Assembly (NCBI GenBank): GCA_026770615.1
Contig: MU631314.1
Span: 99,388-112,511 of the forward strand
Source: Pavlovales sp. CCMP2436
Lineage: Eukaryota > Haptophyta > Pavlovophyceae > Pavlovales
Reading direction: 5' to 3'
Length of the DNA: 13,124 nucleotides
Under the pieces are notes generated by a model. The model saw nothing but the letters and a program-made list of their open reading frames with translations. It searched no databases and was not told the DNA's origin. Positions 1 to 8,900 of this stretch are shown here, one piece after another. The position numbers and the translations under genes were made by a program. How positions within the stretch are numbered: the stretch's first letter is position 1; each line of letters begins with the position of its first letter.

Positions 1-128
1 GCCGCTGCCAACACGCGCCTTCAGGGCCTCGCTAATGATTATAATAACATCCAAATTCTTTAATCAATAATAACGTGTATTCTAATAATAAACTGTCTAA
101 CACCCCCCTCCCCTCCCCACACACACAA

Positions 129-144
129 CCCCCCCCCCCTGTAG
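129..144 (+). promoter_or_regulatory. C11 tract and 3' splice site
   Basis: A run of 11 C is followed by TGTAG, placing a 3' splice site directly before the exon at 145. The same arrangement, a C run then AG, recurs before exons at 2107, 9986 and 10649. Confidence 0.45.
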
Positions 145-2181
145 GTGAAGACGGCGCGGAGAAGTTGGAGGGCGAGGGCAGTGAGCTCTACCCGAGCTCG
201 CTACCCCCCATCGGACCTACGCTCGACCCAGTAAATGCTTTTCTTTCTTCTTCTTTTTTTAGTTCTTTTATTACTAATCTATCATTACTAAGAAAAGGAT
301 ATGATTTGGGGGGGGGGGGGTCTTAACTGATTACTCCCCTCGACCCGGTAAACAATGATGCTGTGATTAGACCATCCAATAGAAATCCGCAAGCCCGGGC
401 AATGCAGACTCTTTTGTCAAAAAAAAGAGAAAAAACGCCGGTCGGACCCTTCCATTGAGCACTACTTGATCTCTGTTCATTATGTAACGCCTTATCGCCT
501 TCCATTGAGCACTACTTGATCTCTGTCCATTATGTAACGCCTTATCGCCTTAATCAGGTGGAGCTCAAAGCGAAGCGTGATCGCGCGCGCAAGCAACTCG
601 CACGCGTACAGGTTTTTTTTTTTTTAAGTACATATCGATAAAAAAATTGCAGCAATAACGAAAATGGCACATTTATCGTGGTTGCTTACAATCTTCTGAT
701 CAACGAACACGGATCCATACTCTGCCGGGCTGACGATCCGGTCATTTCCGCAGTAACGTCAATGTATCCTCCAATGAGAGGGTGAGTAGGATTATCGTCT
801 AAATCATAAAATAGTCACATACCTGGTAAATCATAAAATAGTCACATACCTGGTAAATCATAAAATAGTGACATACCTGGTAAATATGCATTCGTGCGGG
901 AATACGATGTGATTTAAATGAACTTGCTTTGCTGTGCGTTGATGTTTAGCAGCGCTCATCTTGCTGCGGTCTTGTGACGAGTACAACACTCTGCTTGGTA
1001 TGTTTTGCGTCTCATAAATTGTATTAATCGCTTTGATTCTAGCGCCTTCCTTGTTTTGGTCTTGTTACGCGCACGCTCTGACTTGACACCCTATGGCCAT
1101 TTTTCTGTTCAGGCGTTATCGGCGCCTAGGCCGAAACGAGCAGCGACACCGCCGCCCCCGCCGCCGCCGCCTGCTTTTAAAGCCAAGGCCGCGCCTTCCA
1201 TTCACAGACAGGTAAGAATAAGTTTTTTTTTTTTTTTTTTTACACTCTTTTTGTGTATATTGTTCTATTCAGTGTATATTGTTCTATATCGTTATACACT
1301 CTTTTTGTGTATCTGACTATTCGCGCCTCTGTATATTCCCTTTGAATATTCATAAACGCATAAATATTCATGCAAATAGGCCAACGGCGAATTGACCCTT
1401 GCTCCGATTTTCGGACTTACCACACTGGGCATGGCCCTTCTTCTCTGTCCTTTTTTTCCAAATTCTTATCGAAACAGGCGACCGGAAACTTGCCCCCGCG
1501 CCCGGCATCGGGCCCGGCATCGGGATCGTCGATGAGCAAGCAGCCGCCCGGCTACATCGAGCCGGACGAACCGCCCGGAAACTTGCCTGCGCGCCGGGCA
1601 TCGGGACCGCCGATGAGCAAGCAGCCGCCCGGCTACATCGCGCCAGATGAACCGCAGGTTTCATTTTAAATTGCACTTTGAAATTTGTTATGTTATGATG
1701 CCTCTCTACCGCCTGATGCGCACTTTGTGCGTGCAGGAGGCCTCGGGTTTCAGTGTTTTACACTCTTGTACATTTAAAATTGTACTTTCAGCTTCTAGGC
1801 TTATGCCCGTACGCCTTCGGGCTGCAAGTCGGGGGACGTAAAAAGAACTATTATAAAAAAAGGCTAATTCTTGCCATTTCGAACGTCTTTCTTTGGCTCT
1901 TTTTCGCGGTCGCCTGTGGTAAAACAACCAGGCGCCATCACCAACAGAAAGATCGGGCCTGATACTTATTTTGCTCTGAAGTAATATTGTTATGATATGT
2001 CTCGCTACGTACTGCGTGCATCCCCTCACCCCCTACCCCACCCCGCATCACCCCCCCGCCCCCCGATCTCAACCGACCACCCCCTCCCTCGCCCCCCCCA
2101 AACAAGGTGCCGAAACGATTACTGTTTCTGCGCACCTCCTCCTCCGCGACACATCTCGCCGCAGTGCGCGCGCTTGCCGCC

Positions 2182-2212
<31 letters not shown>

Positions 2213-3436
2213 CCGCTGCGGACACTGGGGCTGCAGACACGGGGGTTGTGGACACTGAGACTGTGGACACGAGGGTTGCGGACACTGGGGCTGTGGACAC
2301 TGGGGTAGCGGACACTGAGACTGTGGACACGAGGGTTGCGGACACTGGGGCAGTGGACACTGGTGCTGCAGACACGGGGGTTGTGGACACTGGGACTGTG
2401 GACACGAGGGTTGTGAACACTGCGGCTGCGGCTGTGGCGCCGCAGGCGGAGCTTGCGCCGGTGGTCGGAGCAGCTACGTCTGTTGCAGCCGAGCCTCTGA
2501 CGGCTGTGGCCGCTACCCCTTTCGCCGCCGCCCAACAGTTGTCCTCGCGCTCTTCTGTCGGGACTCGCAAAAAGACCGCCGGTTCCTCAGGGCTGTTGCC
2601 GAACGCTGTGCTGATTCCGCCCGCAGACACTAGGGCCGCGGGGGCTGCGGACACTGGGGCTGCGGACACTGGGGCTGCGGACACTGGGGCAGCGGACACT
2701 GGGGCTGCGGACAATGGGGCAGCAGACACTGGGGCCTCGGACACTGGGGCTGTAGCGGCGCAGGCCGAGCCGACCGCCGAGCCAGTAGCGGTGGCTGCGA
2801 ATGCGGCGGCGGCGGTCCTGCCCGCCGACCCCCCCGGAGCTGCGTCGGCAGCAGCCACCCACGGGCCCCTCTCCAACAACCCCTCCGGCGCAGGGCCGCA
2901 GCACGTAACGGCTGACCCCGATTCGGACGAGGACTTGGACCCGCTGGCTGACAGCATGGGCAGCAACCTTGGAAAATCAGGCGAGGTGAGCACTGCCTTT
3001 TCCTTTCCTTTTTTTCTTTTTTTCTCTTTTGTTCCTCTCCTGATTCGCATCCCCGGGGCGCACGGGTCCGACATCAAACAATCGTGGCCGCCTTTTGTAC
3101 CTCAACATGGTTTCGATTACCGATATAGTTTCTTGCCTATTCTTTTACATGCGAGGAGGGCGATGAGCAGCCGATACACAATCATCTACCCTATATAAAT
3201 TATAATTACAATCATCTACTCTATATTTTTCTCTAAATTTCTGTATTCACCTGATATAAATTAGAATTATGCGTCCATGCATCCAAATTGATGTGCACGA
3301 CTAATTCTGATGATTAATTAATTATCTTGGACAGGCCGCCGATGACGACGCGCTCGACGACGCCCTGGCGGAGGCCGACGCAGCGGATTGGGAGGCCGCC
3401 ACCGTCGAGAGGTCGGCGCGCCCGTCTGGAGCATGA
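145..3436 (+). CDS. Low-complexity protein gene, 3' part, six or more exons (5' end outside window)
   Basis: I do not recognise the family. The exons I support are 145-230, 558-611, 1113-1211, 1478-1657, 2107-2985 and 3335-3436 (stop TGA 3434-3436). The introns all have GT...AG ends and are 327, 501, 266, 449 and 349 nt. Every internal junction is phase 0; the first exon enters with two bases of a split codon. The joined piece is about 465 residues: an acidic start (EDGAEKLEGEGSELY), a short basic helix (VELKAKRDRARKQLARVQ), a Pro8 tract, a 27-31-residue tandem duplication ending GYIxPDEP, poly-Ala, two blocks of DTGxx pentads, then an acidic tail (DSDEDLDPLADS; AADDDALDDALAEADAADWE). It is probably disordered. 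A 379-codon antisense ORF covers exon 5 but runs into intron sequence and lacks comparable splice support. The exon 2107-2985 and the terminal exon are the surest parts. Exons could be missing in the longer introns. Confidence 0.55.
451..550 (+). repeat. 50-bp tandem duplication next to a 3' splice site
   Basis: Copies 451-500 and 501-550 are adjacent and differ at one base (T at 487, C at 537). The second copy ends 7 nt before the exon at 558, so the duplication lies at the end of the intron, including its likely branch-point zone. The near identity suggests it is recent. Confidence 0.9.
800..885 (+). repeat. 27-bp tandem repeat, three copies plus a stub
   Basis: Units lie at 800-826, 827-853 and 854-880, with five more bases of a fourth. 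Unit 3 has one C-to-G change. Each unit junction reads CCTGGTAAAT, which resembles a 5' splice site. The array lies in the 501-nt intron of the first gene. Confidence 0.9.
1241..1311 (+). repeat. Short intronic direct repeats
   Basis: TACACTCTTTTTGTGTAT occurs twice, near 1241 and 1294, flanking two copies of a motif ending GTGTATATTGTTCTAT. They are in the intron 1212-1477, downstream of a T tract. No function is suggested. Confidence 0.7.
1484..1657 (+). repeat. Tandem duplication inside a coding exon
   Basis: Within exon 1478-1657, residues 3-33 and 34-60 are two copies of one module, both starting GNLP and sharing MSKQPPGYI followed by PDEP. The first copy is four residues longer (extra GPASG-type residues). 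Frame is kept in both, which supports the frame chosen for this exon. Confidence 0.75.
2221..2430 (+). repeat. 15-bp minisatellite block 1, coding for DTGxx pentads
   Basis: About 14 copies of a 15-bp unit of the form GACACTGGGGCTGCG or GACACGAGGGTTGTG encode pentads DTGAA, DTGVV, DTETV and DTRVA. A higher-order pattern (DTG, DTE, DTR) repeats within the block. It follows a GCC-rich poly-Ala stretch. Confidence 0.9.
2625..2755 (+). repeat. 15-bp minisatellite block 2, coding for DTGAA pentads
   Basis: About eight copies of the same 15-bp unit, more uniform than block 1 (mostly GACACTGGGGCTGCG; one DNGAA variant). The block is separated from the first by about 195 bp of non-repetitive coding sequence in the same exon. 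Confidence 0.9.
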
Positions 3437-4079
3437 TGCTGATGCGCAAAGTGCACCGAACAGACATATGGACACTAACTTCACTGGCAACTTGAACTGA
3501 AAGTGCATATTTTGGAGCATGTGTGAGTTCACGTACAATCAGAAGAGCATGTTCTCATTAGTGAGACTGAGTATCTTAGTTGGGCGGGACGTATCTTATT
3601 CTTAAGAAATGGCATCATACCATAACTTTAAGTTAGAAATCAAGATAAATATGATAACTTAAAAATAGTCCGGTTGTTAGAATACGGATTTTTTTTAAAT
3701 TCTAAACGCTTACAAAATAACATGGCACTGCACCCAACTGCCGGAAGGACGGCAGGGGTCTGCGCCAGGCGCGAAGCCTGTATCTAGAATGAGAAGAAGA
3801 AAAAGCTGCATGATCTTAGCAGCAGCGACCTGTCTGCATGTATATACTTCAAAAACCGTACACCGGTCCAGTTGCCTATGGATAATAGCAAGCAGCAAAT
3901 TTAGGGGCCTGACTTCCAGTGGGGTAGCAAGAAGACAACATATCTGAATAAATAAATAAAGAAAGAACCACGCAAGCGCGAAAAGCACAGCGGAGAGAAG
4001 TACTCTAGCCCTAGGCTGCAGCTTCCTGGGGGCTGCAGTCTAGAAGTCGAGGCAACTGCAGGCAAATAATAACGCATAT
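3437..4079. other. Intergenic sequence after the first gene
   Basis: Moderately AT-rich sequence following the TGA at 3436, presumably including the 3' UTR. I see no convincing coding frame, splice-bounded exon, RNA gene or repeat. Short minus-strand open frames here (3710-3988, 3901-4212) look like chance. Confidence 0.5.
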
Positions 4080-4285
4080 CCCCGCAAGCAGCAAGCAGGC
4101 AGCTGTCCCGCGCGTGTCCACCTCCGATGTTGCGCGGAACGAGACAGGCCCGCGAAAGGGAAGTAGTAGACGTGCCGACGCCTCGAGTGAAGAGCCAGCA
4201 CCTCGCTCGCAATCTTTAGACGCGGGCCACTTGAGTTGCTTTATTGCCAACGCAGGCTCCGACGCGCTGCCGCTACGCGATAGTT
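4080..4285. other. GC-rich island, possibly coding, strand unclear
   Basis: Composition rises to exon-like GC. Both strands stay open: the plus frame reads TSDVARNETGPRKGSSRRAD and runs into the retroelement at 4302; the minus frame includes AIKQLKWPASKDCERGAG. Neither shows clear exon boundaries or a recognisable domain, so it could be a decayed exon or chance. Confidence 0.25.
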
Positions 4286-4301
4286 CTCATATATTTATGA
4301 A

Positions 4302-4476
4302 AGGGATTCAAGCTGGCGTCTGACTGTTCTGAATGTTGTGCTGGTCTGAGCGCTGCGTCGCCCATTGCCTGCTGCGTCCCTTAGTCGGCTGCGCTGGCTT
4401 GGGTGCCACCGCGCGTGCCGATGGATCTCCGGTAGTGTGCCCGGGCAAGGGCGTTTAGGGAGATGATCTGCTGGTT
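4302..4476 (-). mobile_element. Truncated retroelement 3' end, copy 1
   Basis: This 175-bp stretch matches 4505-4679 at all but one position (T at 4307, C at 4510). Read on the minus strand it carries the last 31 codons of the protein described at 4584-4940, ending at a TAA on 4381-4383, then about 80 bp of trailer ending ...CAAGCTTGAATCCCT-type sequence and an AT-rich tail. It lacks everything upstream, the pattern of a 5'-truncated retroelement copy. A segmental tandem duplication would explain it equally well. Confidence 0.6.
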
Positions 4477-4504
4477 AAATATTATATTATATTATATGTA
4501 TGAT
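4477..4504. repeat. AT-rich linker between the two retroelement copies
   Basis: These 28 bp consist almost wholly of A and T (ATATTATATTATATTATATG-like). On the minus strand they follow directly after the 3' end of copy 2, so they may be its simple-repeat tail. Confidence 0.5.
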
Positions 4505-4940
4505 AGGGACTCAAGCTGGCGTCTGACTGTTCTGAATGTTGTGCTGGTCTGAGCGCTGCGTCGCCCATTGCCTGCTGCGTCCCTTAGTCGGCTGCGCTGG
4601 CTTGGGTGCCACCGCGCGTGCCGATGGATCTCCGGTAGTGTGCCCGGGCAAGGGCGTTTAGGGAGATGATCTGCTGGTTGCTGTTTGTCGTGTTCCCACG
4701 CTGGGCAGCGATCGGGGCCAGCGCGCTCAAGCGCGCGAGCAGCAGCTGCGCATGGCCGCGTGCCGCGATCGTACCGATCGTGTCGATGAGATGCTTCTTG
4801 ATGCGCGCGGCCGCCTCCATCGGACTCACGCCCATCAGCGCGTACATCTTGCGGCCTCCCTGCGCCGCGATTTCTTTGACGAGGGAGTACGTATCGGCGC
4901 TGACCTCACCAAAAGCGCCATATATGACTATAGAGGGGTT
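4505..4940 (-). mobile_element. Retroelement 3' end, copy 2, with C-terminal ORF fragment
   Basis: The minus-strand frame is open for 118 codons from 4940 to a TAA at 4584-4586 and has natural-looking composition. It contains FGEVSADTYSLVKEIAAQGG, then ARIKKHLIDTIGTIAARGHA and QLLLARLSAL. From memory of family layout, a hydrophobic strand, a FG-x(6-8)-T motif, then an amphipathic helix ending RGxAxLLL resembles the region after the reverse transcriptase in non-LTR (LINE-like) ORF2 proteins; this is inference, as no catalytic motif is present. A stop (TAG 4941-4943) cuts the frame upstream. The 3' trailer is shared with copy 1, with 5727-5800, and inverted with 8218-8312, so this is a dispersed family sharing its 3' end. 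About 74 upstream codons are absent from copy 1. Confidence 0.5.
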
Positions 4941-5390
4941 CTATCTAGCTGGCGGTGTTTCAAGTTCAGGTCAAACTGACTTAGCGTTCGCTGGCGCATG
5001 CTCCTACGCGCTACCACGCCGAAGTAGTGCTGAGATAATATATTTACTGAAACTGACTGATATAGGATTAAATCTAATCAATTAAGCTGGCGTCGCTGAC
5101 TACATATCAGGGAAGTGTTCGGCAGATGTCTAAACTATGTATATGGGCCGCCGAATTAGTGGCGCGATTCCGCACTGGGGTGGGGGGAAAGTGGTGGCCG
5201 GGACGCAGAAGTAGACATTGGTCATCCCTGCGCGCGAAGTATCGACAGCTGATGTCGAATAGAGCCCTCATCGACGGTTGGAGCCCACCTCGTGTGCCTC
5301 TTAGGTGCCTGTAGGGTCGACAACATACTTCGTGTAACTAACATTTCCGATTCTCAGCGTTCGGAAGCGAAAGGAAAGTCTGGCTTCCCG
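4941..5390. other. Intergenic, no gene recognised
   Basis: Mixed-composition sequence. A short AAGCTGGCGTC motif near 5084 recalls the 3' end of the retroelement family, so older copies may be buried here. Open frames at 4666-5085 and 5126-5314 have no supporting features. Confidence 0.4.
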
Positions 5391-5392
5391 AA

Positions 5393-5471
5393 GTGGTACC
5401 GAACATTTTATTGCAGATTCGTGAATGGGGCGGCCCCATTCACGAATCTGCAATAAAATGTTCGGTACCAC
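5393..5471. repeat. 79-bp near-perfect palindrome
   Basis: Arms 5393-5431 and 5433-5471 are 39 bp each and exactly complementary around a single central G at 5432. Each arm contains GGTACCGAACATTTTATTGC or its complement. The right arm continues into a diverged direct repeat (5434 onward), so the left arm is an inverted copy of the start of that unit. Confidence 0.9.
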
Positions 5472-5702
5472 CTCCGGTTCGTGAGTTACTCCGCGGAATT
5501 TTCACCGGACTTTTTCGCAATTTCCCCCCGGACTGGCCACTAATTCGGATTTCGACCCGAATAGGGCAGTGGGGCGGTGCCCCATTCACGAATCTGCAAC
5601 TAACTTTGCGGCAGCACCTTCGGTTCCTGACTTGCTCAGCAGGAGTTTCACCGGACTTTTTCGATTTTTCCCCCGGACTGGCCACTAATTTGGATTTTGA
5701 CG
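5434..5702. repeat. Two diverged tandem units of about 146 bp
   Basis: CCCCATTCACGAATCTGCAA begins a unit at 5434 and again at 5580. The units share TTTCACCGGACTTTTTCG and CCCGGACTGGCCACTAATT in the same order but differ clearly between those blocks. Neither unit looks coding. This may be an old mobile element or satellite remnant. Confidence 0.75.
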
Positions 5703-5726
5703 AATATGTTTATGTTACCGGATAAG

Positions 5727-5800
5727 GATTCAAGCTGACGACGCCGGACTGTCCTGGTAGTTGATTGAGCGCTGCGTCGCCCATTGCCCACTTTGCGTTT
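5727..5800 (-). mobile_element. Diverged copy of the retroelement 3' trailer
   Basis: GGATTCAAGCTG followed by GCGCTGCGTCGCCCATTGCC matches the start of the copies at 4303 and 4506, in the same orientation, with several differences. No coding part remains. Confidence 0.55.
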
Positions 5801-5958
5801 GATATCCAATGTGCGCGACTCGCGGTGCAATGAATGCCACTGCGACGCATATGAATTAAATAATAAGTAGGCGCGGTCTGACTACTACATATCCAGAAAG
5901 CGTCCTGCTAATATTGCTTTTGATACCCATATGCGACCACGGTTCAATGAGTGCCGTG
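5795..5958. repeat. Diverged direct repeat pair
   Basis: A segment near 5795-5838 (GCGTTTGATATCC then GGTGCAATGAATGCC) resembles one near 5908-5958 (GCTTTTGATACCC then GGTTCAATGAGTGCC). The second copy ends about 33 bp before the stop codon of the minus-strand gene. Confidence 0.45.
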
Positions 5959-5990
5959 AATCTCCCGCCAATGCCCATGGCTCATCCCAC

Positions 5991-8900
5991 TTAGGCGAGC
6001 GGGATCGCCGCTATAGGTGAGTCGATTTGCTGCGCTGCGCGCATGAGGATGACTGCGAATGTGAGGTAAGCCCATTCGATGAGCATGGACCAATTCGTAA
6101 GGTAGAGGAAGACTGAAACCCTCTCCCAGCGCACGATCAAATTTGCGAAGGTGACGCCGGTCCAGAGGAGGAACAGCAGGACGCGGCAAACGAAGAAGGG
6201 ACCATCGGGGAGGAATCCCGAGTGAGACTACTGGCGCACTCACTGGTGCTCGTCGGGCGAGAGATTTTTGAAGCTGCAGCAGCCAGGCGTGCCCACTACC
6301 GCACGTGCACGCTTGTCGCCCGAGCAGATATCGCGGAGGCGCACAAGGGCCCAGAAGATCAGATGGACGATCGGTGCAGCAACGAAGAGGACACCGAAAG
6401 CGATGGGCAACGCCGCCTCGGGTTTGTTTAAGTTGAGCGCGCCGTAACTATAACAGGGGGGTCAAGCAGGGAATTAGCGAGGATCGGGATCATCGGGCTC
6501 GGTGAAGATCTGTTGTCAGGGGACAGAGGTATTTCTTGATATTTACAAAATATGGTTGTGACAAGGGCAAGGCACGCACATGTAGTGGCAACGATTGACC
6601 GTGCCGTGCGCTGGGTCGCCCGGTTCGCAGCCGGGCTCGACAGTGTCGGTCGGGCAAGTGCAGGACGGGCCTGTGACGGTGAGCCCGGAAAAGGTGAAAG
6701 CGAGGGTCCAGATAAGGTAGAGGAGAAGTAAAGCACGCGGCGGGCAGTCTTTACGTCGTGAGCGGCAACCCCTGCTTGTGGGAAGAGGGCTTCATGGTGC
6801 AGTCGAACTGCGGAGGCACCGTAGGCTTTTTAATTTTCGCGGAGCAAATTCGCGCGGCGAGAGAGACGAGGGCGCGCCCGCGCCCGCGCCGCGCGCTGAG
6901 ACGCAAGAGGGATCACTCCACCTGTTGATGCATGCTGAGCAGCTCTACAGAGTGACGATCAGACGCTGACACCCGGGATCACCTGGACGCAAAAACTGCG
7001 CAGCCCCGCTCTCTCCCGGGCAGCCGCCGAGCCCGGGCGCTGCGCGCGTCTTCGAGCCGCAGCCATAGGGAAATGTGACGTTACGTTCCTTTCGCTAGAA
7101 GTAACGAATTTAACAGCAAATATTAAGTTTAAATCGCGTAATTCATTGCTTCCAGTTTAAAATAGAGATTTTTGCGGGTTGCTGAATTTTCAGTTTAAAA
7201 AAGAGCTGAGAGTTTATGGGATAAAAGCAGTGACTCACGCGCCCGCGCCTGCTCCGAATATTAAAAGTATGCCTTAGTTAACAACAACAACAACAACAAC
7301 AACAAAAGGGGAGGGGGGGTGCAGTGACTCACACGCCCGCGCCTGCTGCTCCGAGTAGTAGTGCCATTATGGTTAGCAACCCCGCTAGAAAGATGCTCTC
7401 CCCTCCGAAACGCCAAAGCTGATCGAGCCCTACATAGCATTTTTTTTTTTTCTTTCTTTTAGTAGCAGCAGCAGTAGTATGGGTATGGGCATGAGATTTT
7501 GAAGGAGTATTGAGAATGAGTGAAAGTATGAGAAATAGCAATAACAACATTAATAAATAAATAAATAACAACATTAATAACATCCTTAAAAACAGCAAAA
7601 ACAGCAATAGCAAAAAAAGCTCATAGAAAGCCTGTTACACAGTAACATCCACAGTGGGCGAGGTTCAAGGCGCGCTTAACATTTAAACTATACAAACCTC
7701 AAAAAAACAAGAAAAAACTTTTAAAAAACTCATTTCGGGACTAGGTACGCAGGCACGCAAGCTGAGGGCGAGGCGCACTGCCTGCACCACGCACATGAGC
7801 GAAATTGCGAAAGCGGTGGTGGTTTTCGCAGCTAGGTACTAGCAGGGCTATTGTCCAAGAATTGTATCAGAATTGTATCATACAGCAGTGTTCCAAAACT
7901 AAGCGTGCAAATTTGAGTCCCGTTCAGGGACCCGGCGCGTATGAGCTCGTACAACTTGTCCGTGTGCATGATGACAGGCCCCTTTGGAAGGTGGTGGGGG
8001 GTAGGTGGGGGGGGGGTTGAAAACTAGATTAAAGCTAGCTCAGGGCTAGGGTTAGGGCGACCAAAACATAAAATGTGGCATATCATCATACAGGGCTACT
8101 AATTCAGTGTCCGATTAATCCAGACTCCCTTCAAGGGATACTATGGTTGTTAATGCCGGACTTTTATATCCGGTTCCCCACTTCTTATTTGTTGTCGACA
8201 AAGCCAAAGTGTCCAATCCAGCGCAGCCGACTAAGGCAAACAGCAGGCAATGGGCGATGCAGCGTTCAGACCTGCACAACATTCAGAACAGTCAGACGCC
8301 AGCTTGAATCCCTACCAGAAATATATAGATTGATAGTGGCGATCACCTGCATTATTTCAGCGAAGAAGATCTCGACGACGATGCACAGGCCGATGCCCAG
8401 CTTGACCAGGTGTGTCTCGACCGGCGTGAGCGAGAGTGCGAGGAAGAGGAAGCTCGGCTGTGTACATAATACAATAGGATGCCCATGTTGTAAATTATTC
8501 CGCTCGTTTGACCTCTCATCGACGCGTCGGTTCAGAACGACGTCACTTTCGCAAGTGAATCCGCCGTGCCCGCAGGTACCTTCATGTTTTAGCAACAGGA
8601 TATAGTAGGAATGGGGATAGTGCTTGGGCGGATGGACAGGACTAGATTGAGTCTCTGAATCACCCCAACCATGATAAGTGCGACTGCAAGGACGATCGGC
8701 CCCCTGTAGACGACCGAGAAGACACCGAGGATGATGGCAACTACCATCCCGATGATCCCAGTGGCAGCGAGTGGCAGCTGCATGTTCCAGCGAAACTTCT
8801 GCCCGGCCCTGTGCGAGTAATCCAACTTGGCGCGGATGTGCGACTCTTGGCTGTGAAGCTCAACCGCAGACTCGAGTGTTTGATTTTTAAGAAAGAATCT

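Noticed and set aside
1..40. GC-rich start of the window reading AAANTRLQG
   Set aside because: It may be the end of an exon, but I find no GT donor after it before the sequence turns AT-rich, so the boundary cannot be placed.
1791..1836. Possible exon reading LLGLCPYAFGLQVGG
   Set aside because: It would end in phase 1, which forces a frame with a stop in the large exon at 2107.
2107..3198. Single uninterrupted ORF of 363 codons
   Set aside because: The last 70 codons read a T-rich stretch after GGCGAGGTGAGC, a good donor. Splicing to 3335 gives an acidic end in the same phase and a stop, so the ORF is an exon plus intron.
7329..7613. Minus-strand ORF of 94 codons starting with a Leu/Met-rich stretch
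   Set aside because: The upstream part is a translated AT-rich simple repeat; only 7429-7333 is kept as an exon.
8041..8059. Telomere-like CTAGGGTTAGGGC
   Set aside because: Only about two imperfect units inside an intron; no array, so no support for a telomere or interstitial telomeric site.
8075..8605. Plus-strand ORF of 176 codons
   Set aside because: It reads through the inverted retroelement fragment and antisense to two well-supported minus-strand features.
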